Assembly: GCA_031256095.1 (NCBI GenBank)
Contig: JAIRRG010000193.1
Coordinates: 1 to 33,316, forward strand
Direction of reading: 5' to 3'
DNA length: 33,316 nt
Source: Desulfobulbaceae bacterium
Lineage (GTDB): Bacteria; Desulfobacterota; Desulfobulbia; Desulfobulbales; Desulfocapsaceae
The notes beneath the pieces were generated by a model. The model saw nothing but the letters and a program-made list of their open reading frames with translations. It was not told where the DNA came from and did not search any database. Shown piece after piece: positions 8,670 to 16,886 of the stretch. The translations under genes were made by a program, and so were the position numbers. Positions within the stretch are counted from its first letter, which is position 1, and each line of letters opens with the position of its first letter.

Positions 8670-9528
8670 CACAAGGCGCCTCAGTCGAAGTGGCGCGGAA
8701 CAACTCCAGCAGTGATAATTGTTTATTCCTACTACAAGCCGCTGTCCGCGGCGACAACCACAGGCATTCCTGGCTGTATCCGCTATCGGTCCTGGTTTGT
8801 TTTTCCATCCGTGTCCAGCCGTTGAATAGGCGATCATACAAATTGCAGCGATAACCAGAGATCACTACATAGCCGGAGCAAGCGCGCAGGCATGCCGCCA
8901 ATGCCTCATGATCCGCGTCGGTAATTTCGTGGCGGTACGCTCCATAGCTGGTACGAGTGCTGGCCGGGTATGGCGGATCTATGTAGAAAAGGGTGTCGGG
9001 CGTATCGAGCAATGGGATAATGTCGAACGCGGACCGGTTCTCTATTGTCACGCCGCGCAGGCGCTCGATAACAGCCAAGAGGCTTTCCGGGTAATTCATC
9101 CAATCGTGCGCTGGCGAGGTGTAGCAGCGGAAAGAACGGGAACGGAAACCGGTTTTGTATCCGGTAGCCGCGCCAGATGAAAAACCCATGAATGAAGTAA
9201 TGCACAAACGGCGTGCCCGTTCCACCGGATCGAGTGATTTTTCCTGGGCCAGATTGAACTCGTCCCGCGCAAATGGCGTCACACTGAGCAGCCGAATCAA
9301 TTCTTTTGCCTGGGTATCATCTTGCAGCACCCGGAACAGGTTGATGATTTCTCCGTCCAGATCATTCAGATATTCGGCGTAAGCGCGTGGCTTGCTGAGC
9401 AACACCGATGCCGCACCGCAAAACGGCTCACAGTAGATACGATGCGGCGGGAAAAAACTCTGTATCCAGGGCGAGAGACGCCACTTGCCGCCGTGGTAAC
9501 GCACCATCGGACGGGTTGGAGTGGTCAT
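8662..9528 (-). CDS. DNA adenine methyltransferase, D12/Dam class
   Basis: RYHGGKWRLSPWIQSFFPPHRIYCEPFCGAASVLL and FYIDPPYPASTRTSYG (DPPY). Confidence 0.9.
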   Translation of the reverse strand: MTTPTRPMVRYHGGKWRLSPWIQSFFPPHRIYCEPFCGAASVLLSKPRAYAEYLNDLDGEIINLFRVLQDDTQAKELIRLLSVTPFARDEFNLAQEKSLDPVERARRLCITSFMGFSSGAATGYKTGFRSRSFRCYTSPAHDWMNYPESLLAVIERLRGVTIENRSAFDIIPLLDTPDTLFYIDPPYPASTRTSYGAYRHEITDADHEALAACLRACSGYVVISGYRCNLYDRLFNGWTRMEKQTRTDSGYSQECLWLSPRTAACSRNKQLSLLELFRATSTEAPCDA

Positions 9529-9546
9529 AATTTGTGAGCCTCCGGT

Positions 9547-9816
9547 CTATTCATCACTTTCAATCGCGTCTGCTGCCAAGCCGATATAACCGGCAGCGTC
9601 AAGCAGGTTGTCTCGCTTGTGCTCATGCGATTCGCGGGAAATCTTGAGCAGGGCCATGCACATCGCCACATCTTTGCCGGTGACGGTCTTATCGAGATAC
9701 ACAGACCACAGTTCAGCGATGCGATTCAGACTGTCTGCTGGATCACCATAATCAGCCTGCCGCTCGCCGTTGATCAAAGCGTGAGCCTTCAGCAAGATGC
9801 TTCCATTATTCGTCAT
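9547..9816 (-). CDS. Small conserved phage protein (DUF6378-like)
   Basis: 89 aa; INGERQADYGDPADSLNRIAELWSVYL...CMALLKISRESHEHKRDNLLDAAGYIGLA; ends in TAG. Confidence 0.65.
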   Translation of the reverse strand: MTNNGSILLKAHALINGERQADYGDPADSLNRIAELWSVYLDKTVTGKDVAMCMALLKISRESHEHKRDNLLDAAGYIGLAADAIESDE

Positions 9817-10492
9817 TTCTTCCCTCTCTCAATAACGTATTCGCGCATCTGCCGAGTAATCGACCGCGCCCTGGCCCATTCGTGTTGCAGAGTTTTCCAT
9901 TCTCTACCAACATCTTCCCGGCGGCGCGTAACGGCTCCAAATCGTCCTCAGTGTCGTAGGCGAAAAAGAGCTGCTTTGGGTGTAGATTTTTCAATTCCCG
10001 CGCAATCCACGGCTTCATGCGCGCTGCCTCTAAGCCGCCGGTAAATTCGATTCGGCCCGGCTGCTTGGCGAGCATGGCAAATACGGATTTGATATGGCTT
10101 TCGGAGCAAGCGAGCAAATTACTATCAAGGACATTGATACCGTTCTTCACAGATAATTCTCGCACGATTTTTCCTTCGCGTTTCGGTACTGCGCAGAACC
10201 AGCAATGATTCGGACAGCCGCGAGAGGTAATCACGTACCCATTTTTCAGATACATGCCGGGCACAAATTCACCGCCGCCGTCGCCGGTTGCCGGGCCGCC
10301 AATCAGCACCGGCGCCACAGGCCGCCACAGCCTGGCCAGGCGGTCAGCGGCGGGCAAGTCCCAGGTAAAAGTCACGCTGACATGAACCTCGTCCGCTTCA
10401 TCCCACAAGAAAGGCCCACGGCCAACAACGGCCAGTTCATCATCCGGCGTGGCTTTGGTGCGGCGGGAAAAGATGCGGATTATCCGTTTCAT
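9806..10492 (-). pseudogene. Phage radical SAM protein with apparent internal deletion and frameshift near the C-terminus
   Basis: Start MKRIIRIFSRRTK; radical SAM CX3CX2C in RGCPNHCWFC; C-terminus degenerates after FFAYDTEDDLEPLRAAGKML while another frame reads VGREWKTLQHEWARARSITRQMREYVIERGKK* into an ATGA overlap with the next gene. Confidence 0.6.
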
Positions 10493-10887
10493 GATGTTTC
10501 CCTTCGCGCCATTGCCGCTGCGGCCAGCCAACACGCTTCACATCCTTCCTGCTCTAAGCATGTTTCATTTCGCTGATCATCAGGACATTTGAAGGTGTTG
10601 CCAGCAAGGTGGCTGGCTAGCCATTTCATTTGAGCTTCGGCGGCTTCCAGCGCGGCGAGGAGGCGAGGAAGGTTATATCGGGCGGCGGCGATAAATTCCG
10701 CGTTTCCGTGCGCCTTCTCCGCATCTTCTTCCGTCTCGTGGCTGTACACGCGGACAAAGGCAGTGTCGGTTGTGTCGTCATCTGGCGCCATAACTACAGT
10801 GTAATCAATACCACTGTGCGCCCTCCACGGCCCCGGCGTTGCTGCCGCGCACAGTGCGCGGAGGGCGTCAATATCTTGCTTGGTCAT
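10489..10887 (-). CDS. Ead/Ea22-like phage accessory protein
   Basis: MTKQDIDALRALCAAATPGPWRAHSG...NAEFIAAARYNLPRLLAALEAAEAQ: typical Ea22-like opening. Confidence 0.65.
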   Translation of the reverse strand: MTKQDIDALRALCAAATPGPWRAHSGIDYTVVMAPDDDTTDTAFVRVYSHETEEDAEKAHGNAEFIAAARYNLPRLLAALEAAEAQMKWLASHLAGNTFKCPDDQRNETCLEQEGCEACWLAAAAMARRETS

Positions 10888-10933
10888 TTCACAACCTCCT
10901 TTTCTCGGTTGATGCCGATGTTGATTATTGCTA

Positions 10934-11710
10934 TCATGCTTCCTCCTCTTTATCTGTAGCCTCATCATCAATTCCGGTCAGCGTTACCTCGAATTCCAGG
11001 CGCCGCGCATACTCAGAGCAGGCGGCATCAATCAGGGTCTCCAGCTCGCGAACCAATGTCATGGCCTGCTTGGCCTCGCCGCCGACCTTGACCACGATAT
11101 CCAGGGCCTGAGCCTCAACCATCGACTTGATGCCGGTGTTCAGGGTCACAGCCCTGGCCGCCAATTCCTGATCGACATCGGCGCGCGGCACATATTGGCC
11201 ATCGAGGATGGCATTTTTCTTTTCCTCGCGAACGGCCCGCGCTTCCTTGATGCGGATGTCAGCCTCTTCAGCGCGGCGCAGCCGCTCTTCCGCCGCCGCC
11301 ACACGCCCATCCGGCGTCGTCGATTTCGGCAAACTGGCGGCGTAGCGCTCAACATCGACGCGGCGGAAAGCGCGGTTTTCCTTGCGCAACAGGCCTCGTT
11401 TGATGTCGTCGTAGAGCTTGGTCTTTTGTATTTGCCGCCCGGCTTCTTCCTGCAAATAGCGCAGGACGGCGCCGGTGGTTTTTAAGACCTCCGGGCTTTC
11501 CGTTTCGTTCATGGCTTTCTCCGCCTTTTCCAGCATGGCTGTGACGCGGGAGAGGGCGGCGACATTGGCGCTGGATGGGTCTTCGCGCACGAATCTTTTC
11601 GCTGTTTCCTTGGCCTGCAACAGCACGGGAATATCCGTGCCGCGGCTCTTTTCCAAGAGATGTTCCAACGCCGCCCGCTGTTCCGCATTGTTGTTTTTTT
11701 CTTCGGGCAT
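10934..11710 (-). CDS. Phage protein with Nu1/MerR-like reading head and long helical C-terminus; possible terminase small subunit
   Basis: AVLRYLQEEAGRQIQKTKLYDDIKRGLLRKENRAFRRVDVERYAASL winged-HTH-like segment followed by helical region. Confidence 0.5.
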   Translation of the reverse strand: MPEEKNNNAEQRAALEHLLEKSRGTDIPVLLQAKETAKRFVREDPSSANVAALSRVTAMLEKAEKAMNETESPEVLKTTGAVLRYLQEEAGRQIQKTKLYDDIKRGLLRKENRAFRRVDVERYAASLPKSTTPDGRVAAAEERLRRAEEADIRIKEARAVREEKKNAILDGQYVPRADVDQELAARAVTLNTGIKSMVEAQALDIVVKVGGEAKQAMTLVRELETLIDAACSEYARRLEFEVTLTGIDDEATDKEEEA

Positions 11711-11717
11711 GATGTTT

Positions 11718-11747
11718 CTAAAGCGGCGTTGTCGGTTTGTTTCGCAT
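11718..11747 (-). CDS. 9-codon leader ORF (MRNKPTTPL) with strong Shine-Dalgarno
   Basis: AAGGAGG (rc of 11753-11759) 5 nt before ATG; stop TAG 7 nt before the next gene's ATG. Confidence 0.3.
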   Translation of the reverse strand: MRNKPTTPL

Positions 11748-11873
11748 AAGCGCCTCCTTGACAGTGATGTGCAAGGTGGGCAGAGTAAGCATTACGTGGT
11801 GGTGTCAGGTTACTCTGATCCCTCCATTAGGTGCGTTCGTGGCCGCGAACCGCGAGCGCCCCGCTTCTTTTCG

Positions 11874-13199
11874 TTACAGTTTCAATTCGTCAAAAAGCAT
11901 TCCATCCGATTCCCGCACGGCTTTGCCGCCGACAAAATCCTGCCAGCGCTCGATTTGCACTTGGACGAAACGCGGGTCAATCTCCAGAGAAAAGCAGCGG
12001 CGGCCCAAACGCTCGCAAGCAATCAGCGTCGAGCCACTGCCGCCGAACGGGTCGAAGACAATGTCGCCGCTCGCCGACGAATTGCTAATGCAATGGGCGA
12101 CCAAATCCACCGGCTTGGTGGTTGGATGCAACTCTGATTTGGTGGGCTTCGGAATATTGATGACCGTGCCGGGCGTTTCTTCGATCTGGAGATTGTCGCC
12201 GGATAGGCGGTACAATTTCCCATCGATCAACAGAGTAAAGCTGCCGTCATCCTGAGCGGCAATACCGGGAAGTCCAGCTTCCAAAATGGTTTTCGGCTGG
12301 CGGTTACCATGCCATTTGTGGGCGGCGCCGGGTTTCCAACCGTAGAGAATCGGCTCGTGCTGCCAGTGGTAATCACTGCGGCCAAATACGGCCTGACCCT
12401 TGTTCCAAATAAGGCAAGAGGCGAAACGGAATCCGGCATCATGAAAGGCGTGGCGGAAGGCCAGACCATTGCCAATCGACTCGGCATGGGCGATATAGAT
12501 GGCGCCGCCGGGCTTGAGGGCGGCGAACATGCCAGCCATGGCAGAGAACAGAAAATCGTCAAACTGAGCGGCGGTCATTTTGTCGCCGGTGATTTTCCCG
12601 GCCTGGCCTTCGTAATCGACATTGTACGGCGGGTCAGTCCAGACCATGTCCGCTTTAATCCAGCCGGACAAAAGACAATTGCGATCACTGAGCCTGGTGG
12701 CATCGCCGCAATACAGGCGATGCGCTCCTAAAAGCCAGATGTCGCCGGGCCGCACCAGCGGCTGGGCCGGTGGGTTAGGGATAGCGTCCGGGTCTTGGCC
12801 GTTTTCTGCTTTGAGCAACTTATCAATCTCGTGCTGATCAAAACCGGTCAGCGTGATGTCAAAATTGGCGGCAAGCAATGCGGCGATTTCCTTGGCCAGC
12901 AATTCCTCATCCCAGGATGCCCAAGTGGCCGAGCGGTTGACCAAAAGACGGAAGGCGCGCACCTGCGCGGGTGTCAGGTCATCGGCCAGTAGCACCGGCA
13001 CTTCGGACATGCCCAGAACGATGGCCGCCTTCAAGCGCAAGTGTCCGTCGATAATCTCACCGCTGCTGCGGACAAGCAGCGGCACACGAAAGCCAAATTC
13101 GCGCAACGCCGCCGCCATGCGGTCAACGGCGCCATCGTTTTTTCGCAGGTTGAAAGCGTATGGAACGAGACGATGGGTTGCCCAGGATTCAATCTTCAT
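11874..13199 (-). CDS. ParB-N domain fused to DNA methyltransferase (beta-class-like, DPPY)
   Basis: N-term IIDGHLRLKAAIVLGMSEVPVLLADDLTPAQVRAFRLLVNRSATWASWD (ParB-N); C-term MVWTDPPYNVDYEG and FDPFGGSGSTLIACERLGRRCFSLEIDPRFVQVQIERW. Confidence 0.92.
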   Translation of the reverse strand: MKIESWATHRLVPYAFNLRKNDGAVDRMAAALREFGFRVPLLVRSSGEIIDGHLRLKAAIVLGMSEVPVLLADDLTPAQVRAFRLLVNRSATWASWDEELLAKEIAALLAANFDITLTGFDQHEIDKLLKAENGQDPDAIPNPPAQPLVRPGDIWLLGAHRLYCGDATRLSDRNCLLSGWIKADMVWTDPPYNVDYEGQAGKITGDKMTAAQFDDFLFSAMAGMFAALKPGGAIYIAHAESIGNGLAFRHAFHDAGFRFASCLIWNKGQAVFGRSDYHWQHEPILYGWKPGAAHKWHGNRQPKTILEAGLPGIAAQDDGSFTLLIDGKLYRLSGDNLQIEETPGTVINIPKPTKSELHPTTKPVDLVAHCISNSSASGDIVFDPFGGSGSTLIACERLGRRCFSLEIDPRFVQVQIERWQDFVGGKAVRESDGMLFDELKL

Positions 13200-13915
13200 C
13201 GGGCCTCCAGCAAATCTTTTTTAATCAGATACGGCTTGCCGACCGCGTCGAGTTTGGCGCAAACGGCCTGACGAAATGCGGGCCAATCGATTGTTTGCGC
13301 GAATGGATGATGATTGAGTTTGCCGACTTTATAAAAATCGACGAAAGCCGCCGTGGCATCAATCAAGCGCAGGACGGCGCCCGGATTTATCACCGGCTCG
13401 AAACTCACCCAGGTCGGGATGCCCCAACGTTTAGCGGCCCGGAGCGACTCAATACGGTCGGCTGGCAGGGCCGCCTTAGGCTCCCACCGCTTCGACTCCG
13501 CGTCATCATCGCTGGTCAGGGTGACCGCGAACTCAGCATCCATGTTGGATAAAATATCGAAATCCCGCTGTGCCAGCAGACAGCCCTTAGTCAGGACGGC
13601 AACCTTGATATGGGCCGAGGCTAAAATTTCAAGCGCCGCACGGGTTAAACAGGTTTCTCGTTCTAACGGCTGATAAGGGTCGGAAGTGAAAGACAACAAT
13701 ACCCGGCGCTTATCGCCGCGAAACTTAACGGCATCCGCTTGCAACTGCCGCAACACGTCACGGCGCGGGCAGGGCTGGCCGTGAAAGACCGCCGGCGCGG
13801 TAAGCGTCGCGCCCGGCGCGTAACAGTAGAGACAGCCGTGAGCGCAGCCTTTATAGAGATTGGCCGCCAAGGGCGCATACTCCCTGGCTTTCCCTTTCGG
13901 CTCGTAAATGACCAT
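13196..13915 (-). CDS. Radical SAM protein, spore-photoproduct-lyase-like (SplB-like)
   Basis: ANLYKGCAHGCLYCYAP (CX3CX2C), LLSFTSDPYQPLE, VAVLTKG, VSFEPVINP; SD AGGAGG upstream. Confidence 0.85.
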   Translation of the reverse strand: MVIYEPKGKAREYAPLAANLYKGCAHGCLYCYAPGATLTAPAVFHGQPCPRRDVLRQLQADAVKFRGDKRRVLLSFTSDPYQPLERETCLTRAALEILASAHIKVAVLTKGCLLAQRDFDILSNMDAEFAVTLTSDDDAESKRWEPKAALPADRIESLRAAKRWGIPTWVSFEPVINPGAVLRLIDATAAFVDFYKVGKLNHHPFAQTIDWPAFRQAVCAKLDAVGKPYLIKKDLLEAR

Positions 13916-13921
13916 GATTTT

Positions 13922-13980
13922 TCCTCCTGTTTTTCCGTGATTTTTATTTTTATAGTAACTTTTTTCTGTTATGATTTCAA
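13922..13980 (-). promoter_or_regulatory. Predicted sigma70-like promoter and RBS for the SPL-like/ParB-MTase pair
   Basis: Minus strand TTGAAA (13975-13980), 17-nt spacer, TACTAT (13952-13957), then AGGAGG; AT-rich. Confidence 0.55.
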
Positions 13981-14010
13981 ATAAAAACAACGAAAAATCA
14001 TACAAATAAA

Positions 14011-14574
14011 TCAATCTCGAACCATTCTAACCCCGAAATATCTGGCGTGTCGTGAAGGCGACGATTCGAGGGCTTCCAGGATGGAAAACCCTGACGTAAT
14101 GGCGCGGTTTATGGCATAGGCCACGGCAATCGGCGCGCACGATGAGGTTAGCAAGGTTCGCGGCGCCATCTCCAAAAGTGGCCCCAAGCCGCACCACTTC
14201 GCCACTTCGTCCGAGACGCTGCCGCCGCCCACCCTGATCAGGCCACAGGTCAAGAAGACGGTGATGGCGCCTCGGCCATGCTCAACCACCTGCCGCCAGT
14301 GCCGCCACGGCTCGCCGTAGGTGTCGATATCGATGCAGTCGAAATGCCAGTTGCCGGCGGCCAGGAGGCGGGACGAATCAATTTTGATGCGGCCCTTTTT
14401 CGGCTTCAGATCGACGGGAAAATACAGAGGCGGCGCGAACTCCCGGCGCAGCGTCCGCCACAGCGCGCCCGTCCCTTGACAGCAGTCGAGCACCGAAACC
14501 GGCGGATACTTCTGTAAAAAATATCTCCGCAAGGCCAGCTTCGACCGCAAATTGGAGTTATCCGTTTTTCTCAT
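14011..14574 (-). CDS. Rossmann-fold SAM-dependent methyltransferase-like phage protein
   Basis: VSVLDCCQGTGALWRTLRREF (motif I-like), FDCIDIDTYGEPWRHW (DIDxYG as in Trm1-like enzymes). Confidence 0.6.
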   Translation of the reverse strand: MRKTDNSNLRSKLALRRYFLQKYPPVSVLDCCQGTGALWRTLRREFAPPLYFPVDLKPKKGRIKIDSSRLLAAGNWHFDCIDIDTYGEPWRHWRQVVEHGRGAITVFLTCGLIRVGGGSVSDEVAKWCGLGPLLEMAPRTLLTSSCAPIAVAYAINRAITSGFSILEALESSPSRHARYFGVRMVRD

Positions 14575-15116
14575 TTGCCGCTCACCGTCGTATGAACGGC
14601 CACGCCTGGCACGTTCGCCAAGCCGTCAATGGCGTCCTGGATTTCGCCAAAACGCACGACGGGAATACCGACCAAAACCCACGCCATCTCCGGCGCCGCC
14701 AAGTCTATTTTTTTCAGGCTCGCCTTTTCGACACTAATGTCATCAAAGGAAAAATCGTCGAAACCAATCAGCGGCGCGCCGAGTTCAACGAGGGCGGCCA
14801 GCTCATCACCCAGCTTGTCGTCGTCAAAAAATGATATATCTGACAGGCGATTATCGGCGAGGATATAGGCGCGGCGCTGCTCTTCGCTAAGATGCTCTAT
14901 AAGGATGCAAGGGACGGTCGGCAAGCGCAACTGTAAGGCGGCGGCCAAACGCCCATGACCGGCGATGATCATGTCGGTATCATCAATTAAAATCGGGACG
15001 TTAAAACCAAACTCGGAGATGGATGCCGCTATCTGATCAATCTGGGCCGGGCTGTGCATCCTGGGATTGCGGTCGTAACCGCGTAAATCAGCGGGGTCTT
15101 TAGAGATGATTTCCAT
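14571..15116 (-). CDS. Orphan ParB N-terminal domain protein
   Basis: DLRGYDRNPRMHSPAQIDQIAASISEFGFNVPILIDDTDMIIAGHGRLAAALQL...RAYILADNRLSDISFFDDDKL. Confidence 0.9.
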   Translation of the reverse strand: MEIISKDPADLRGYDRNPRMHSPAQIDQIAASISEFGFNVPILIDDTDMIIAGHGRLAAALQLRLPTVPCILIEHLSEEQRRAYILADNRLSDISFFDDDKLGDELAALVELGAPLIGFDDFSFDDISVEKASLKKIDLAAPEMAWVLVGIPVVRFGEIQDAIDGLANVPGVAVHTTVSGK

Positions 15117-16590
15117 TGCAATTCCTCATTTGGCTGGCGGAACGGCCAGTGCGGATATACGACCCAGCGAAAACACGCTTGACGTCCAGCATCTTTTCCA
15201 TGGCCGCCAGCCGGGCCGCCTCGTCCATGCCGCCGATGGCCTCGTTCAGCCGCGCCAGCTCGTTGCGCGAGAAGACGATTTCACCGGCGGCGGTCAGGGC
15301 ATCCCAGCTTTTGTGGTCGTCGGTGACGTGGAATTCGGAGCCGGACGTGAGTGTTACGACGTAGCTTTTGATGTCTGCCGCCGACTCCAGCAGGGCTTCA
15401 AGTTCTGGCGCGGATTCCGGCATGATCGGCGAATCGCTTTGTTGCTCACGTTTAGCCTCCGGTGGATGGCAAACCGGCGGTAAGGCCAGCGCCGACGGCA
15501 AGGCAGCATCGATCCAGTCGGCCAAATTGTTGCCGCTTGCTGCATAATCGCCAGGGTCTTTGCCTTCCGGCACCGGCCAGCGGCGGGCCTGCGAATAGTG
15601 ATCTTGCCACCACTGCCAGCCTTGCAGGCCGGCGGTATCAAAGTCGAGGGCGACGAGGATCAGCGGCGAGCGGGCCAGCAGGTAATGGGCATCGGTATCC
15701 GGCTTGCCGCGGTTGGTCAGCACGGCCAGGGTGCCGACGCCGCGGGCGCAGGCGTGATGCACGGCCATGGCGTCGAGCTCGGCCTCAACCACCACCCAGA
15801 CGGCCAGATCGGGCGCGATCCCTTCCGGCGTGAGAATCAGCGGCGCCGAACTGGAGCCTTCGACGACTAGATATTTGCTGTCGTCGGATTTCAAATCACC
15901 GGTTCGGCGGCGGATGCGGATACGCAAGGCTTGCGGCTCGCCGGGGGTGCGGGCTGGTGGCGCCCACATCGGGATGGTGATGCCGCGGGGAATCCACAGC
16001 GACCGGTGCGCCTTGCCGGCTTTATCGATGCGGTCGGCGAGGCCGAAAGCGGCACGCGCGCGGTACAGCCCTCTGCCGGTTTTGTCCTCACCATCGAGAT
16101 TGCCGAGAAAATAACGCTCGATGGCCGCCAGCGGCAGGCCACGCCTGGAGAGATACTCCAGGGCTGGCTGGCAATTCAGAATCGCCTGGTGGGCCTTTTC
16201 CGCGAGCCTTCCGGCTTGCTTCCGCCAGATTAGCGCCGGAAGCGGCCAGGTCTGCGGTTGCCACTCGGTTTTTTTCTTCAGCGGTGTTAGACGCCTTGGC
16301 GCCGGGGCCTTGCTTTCGATTTGCAGGCGTCGGCAGGCGGTTTTGAAATCACAGCCGTCGATGGCCATAACCAAGGCAATGATGTCGCCGCCCTTATCGC
16401 ACCGTCGGCACCACCAAGTGCCGGTCTGCCCAGCCTCTTGCGCCGCGGCGCCGCCGGGCTGATCCGGCCAGACATGGAAGCGGTCATTGCCGCCGCACAC
16501 CGGGCACGGGCCATGATATTCGCCGCCCTTACTGTTACTGACATGCCGCAATTCGGCGCCGCCAGCGAGTAAATCCATGATTGCTGTCAT
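15100..16590 (-). CDS. Phage DNA primase with zinc ribbon and Toprim domain
   Basis: GPCPVCGGNDRFHVWPD...WWCRRCDKGGDIIALVMAIDGCDFKTACRRL; Toprim-like VVVEAELDAMAVHHA and LILVALDFDTAGLQG. Confidence 0.85.
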   Translation of the reverse strand: MTAIMDLLAGGAELRHVSNSKGGEYHGPCPVCGGNDRFHVWPDQPGGAAAQEAGQTGTWWCRRCDKGGDIIALVMAIDGCDFKTACRRLQIESKAPAPRRLTPLKKKTEWQPQTWPLPALIWRKQAGRLAEKAHQAILNCQPALEYLSRRGLPLAAIERYFLGNLDGEDKTGRGLYRARAAFGLADRIDKAGKAHRSLWIPRGITIPMWAPPARTPGEPQALRIRIRRRTGDLKSDDSKYLVVEGSSSAPLILTPEGIAPDLAVWVVVEAELDAMAVHHACARGVGTLAVLTNRGKPDTDAHYLLARSPLILVALDFDTAGLQGWQWWQDHYSQARRWPVPEGKDPGDYAASGNNLADWIDAALPSALALPPVCHPPEAKREQQSDSPIMPESAPELEALLESAADIKSYVVTLTSGSEFHVTDDHKSWDALTAAGEIVFSRNELARLNEAIGGMDEAARLAAMEKMLDVKRVFAGSYIRTGRSASQMRNCNGNHL

Positions 16591-16640
16591 CGTTTTTCAG
16601 CCTGTTTTATTGGATTTGCTGCATGTATTTGTTCGCCATC

Positions 16641-16858
16641 CTCCCATCCTCCCATCTTTTTCCCTTTTATCTCTTTTTATCTTATTGATATTAGGTATTA
16701 TGGGAGGATGGGAGTTATTCCTTATATCCATACGCACGGAAAGCCCTTACCTTTTCTCATGCGTAAGTATCTAAGGCCCTAACTCCCAACCTCCCATATC
16801 ACGGAATTTCAAAAATATATTACGCTCCAAACCAGGCGAAATCTGGGAGGTTGGGAGT
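16641..16858. repeat. Three successive inverted repeats in the primase-helicase intergenic region
   Basis: CTCCCATCCTCCCAT 16641-16655 / ATGGGAGGATGGGAG 16700-16714; CCTTATATCCATACGCA 16720-16736 / TGCGTAAGTATCTAAGG 16760-16776 (14/17); ACTCCCAACCTCCCA 16782-16796 / TGGGAGGTTGGGAGT 16844-16858. Confidence 0.9.
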
Positions 16859-16886
16859 AGCTGACTAACAAATGCCGCGAAACTGG

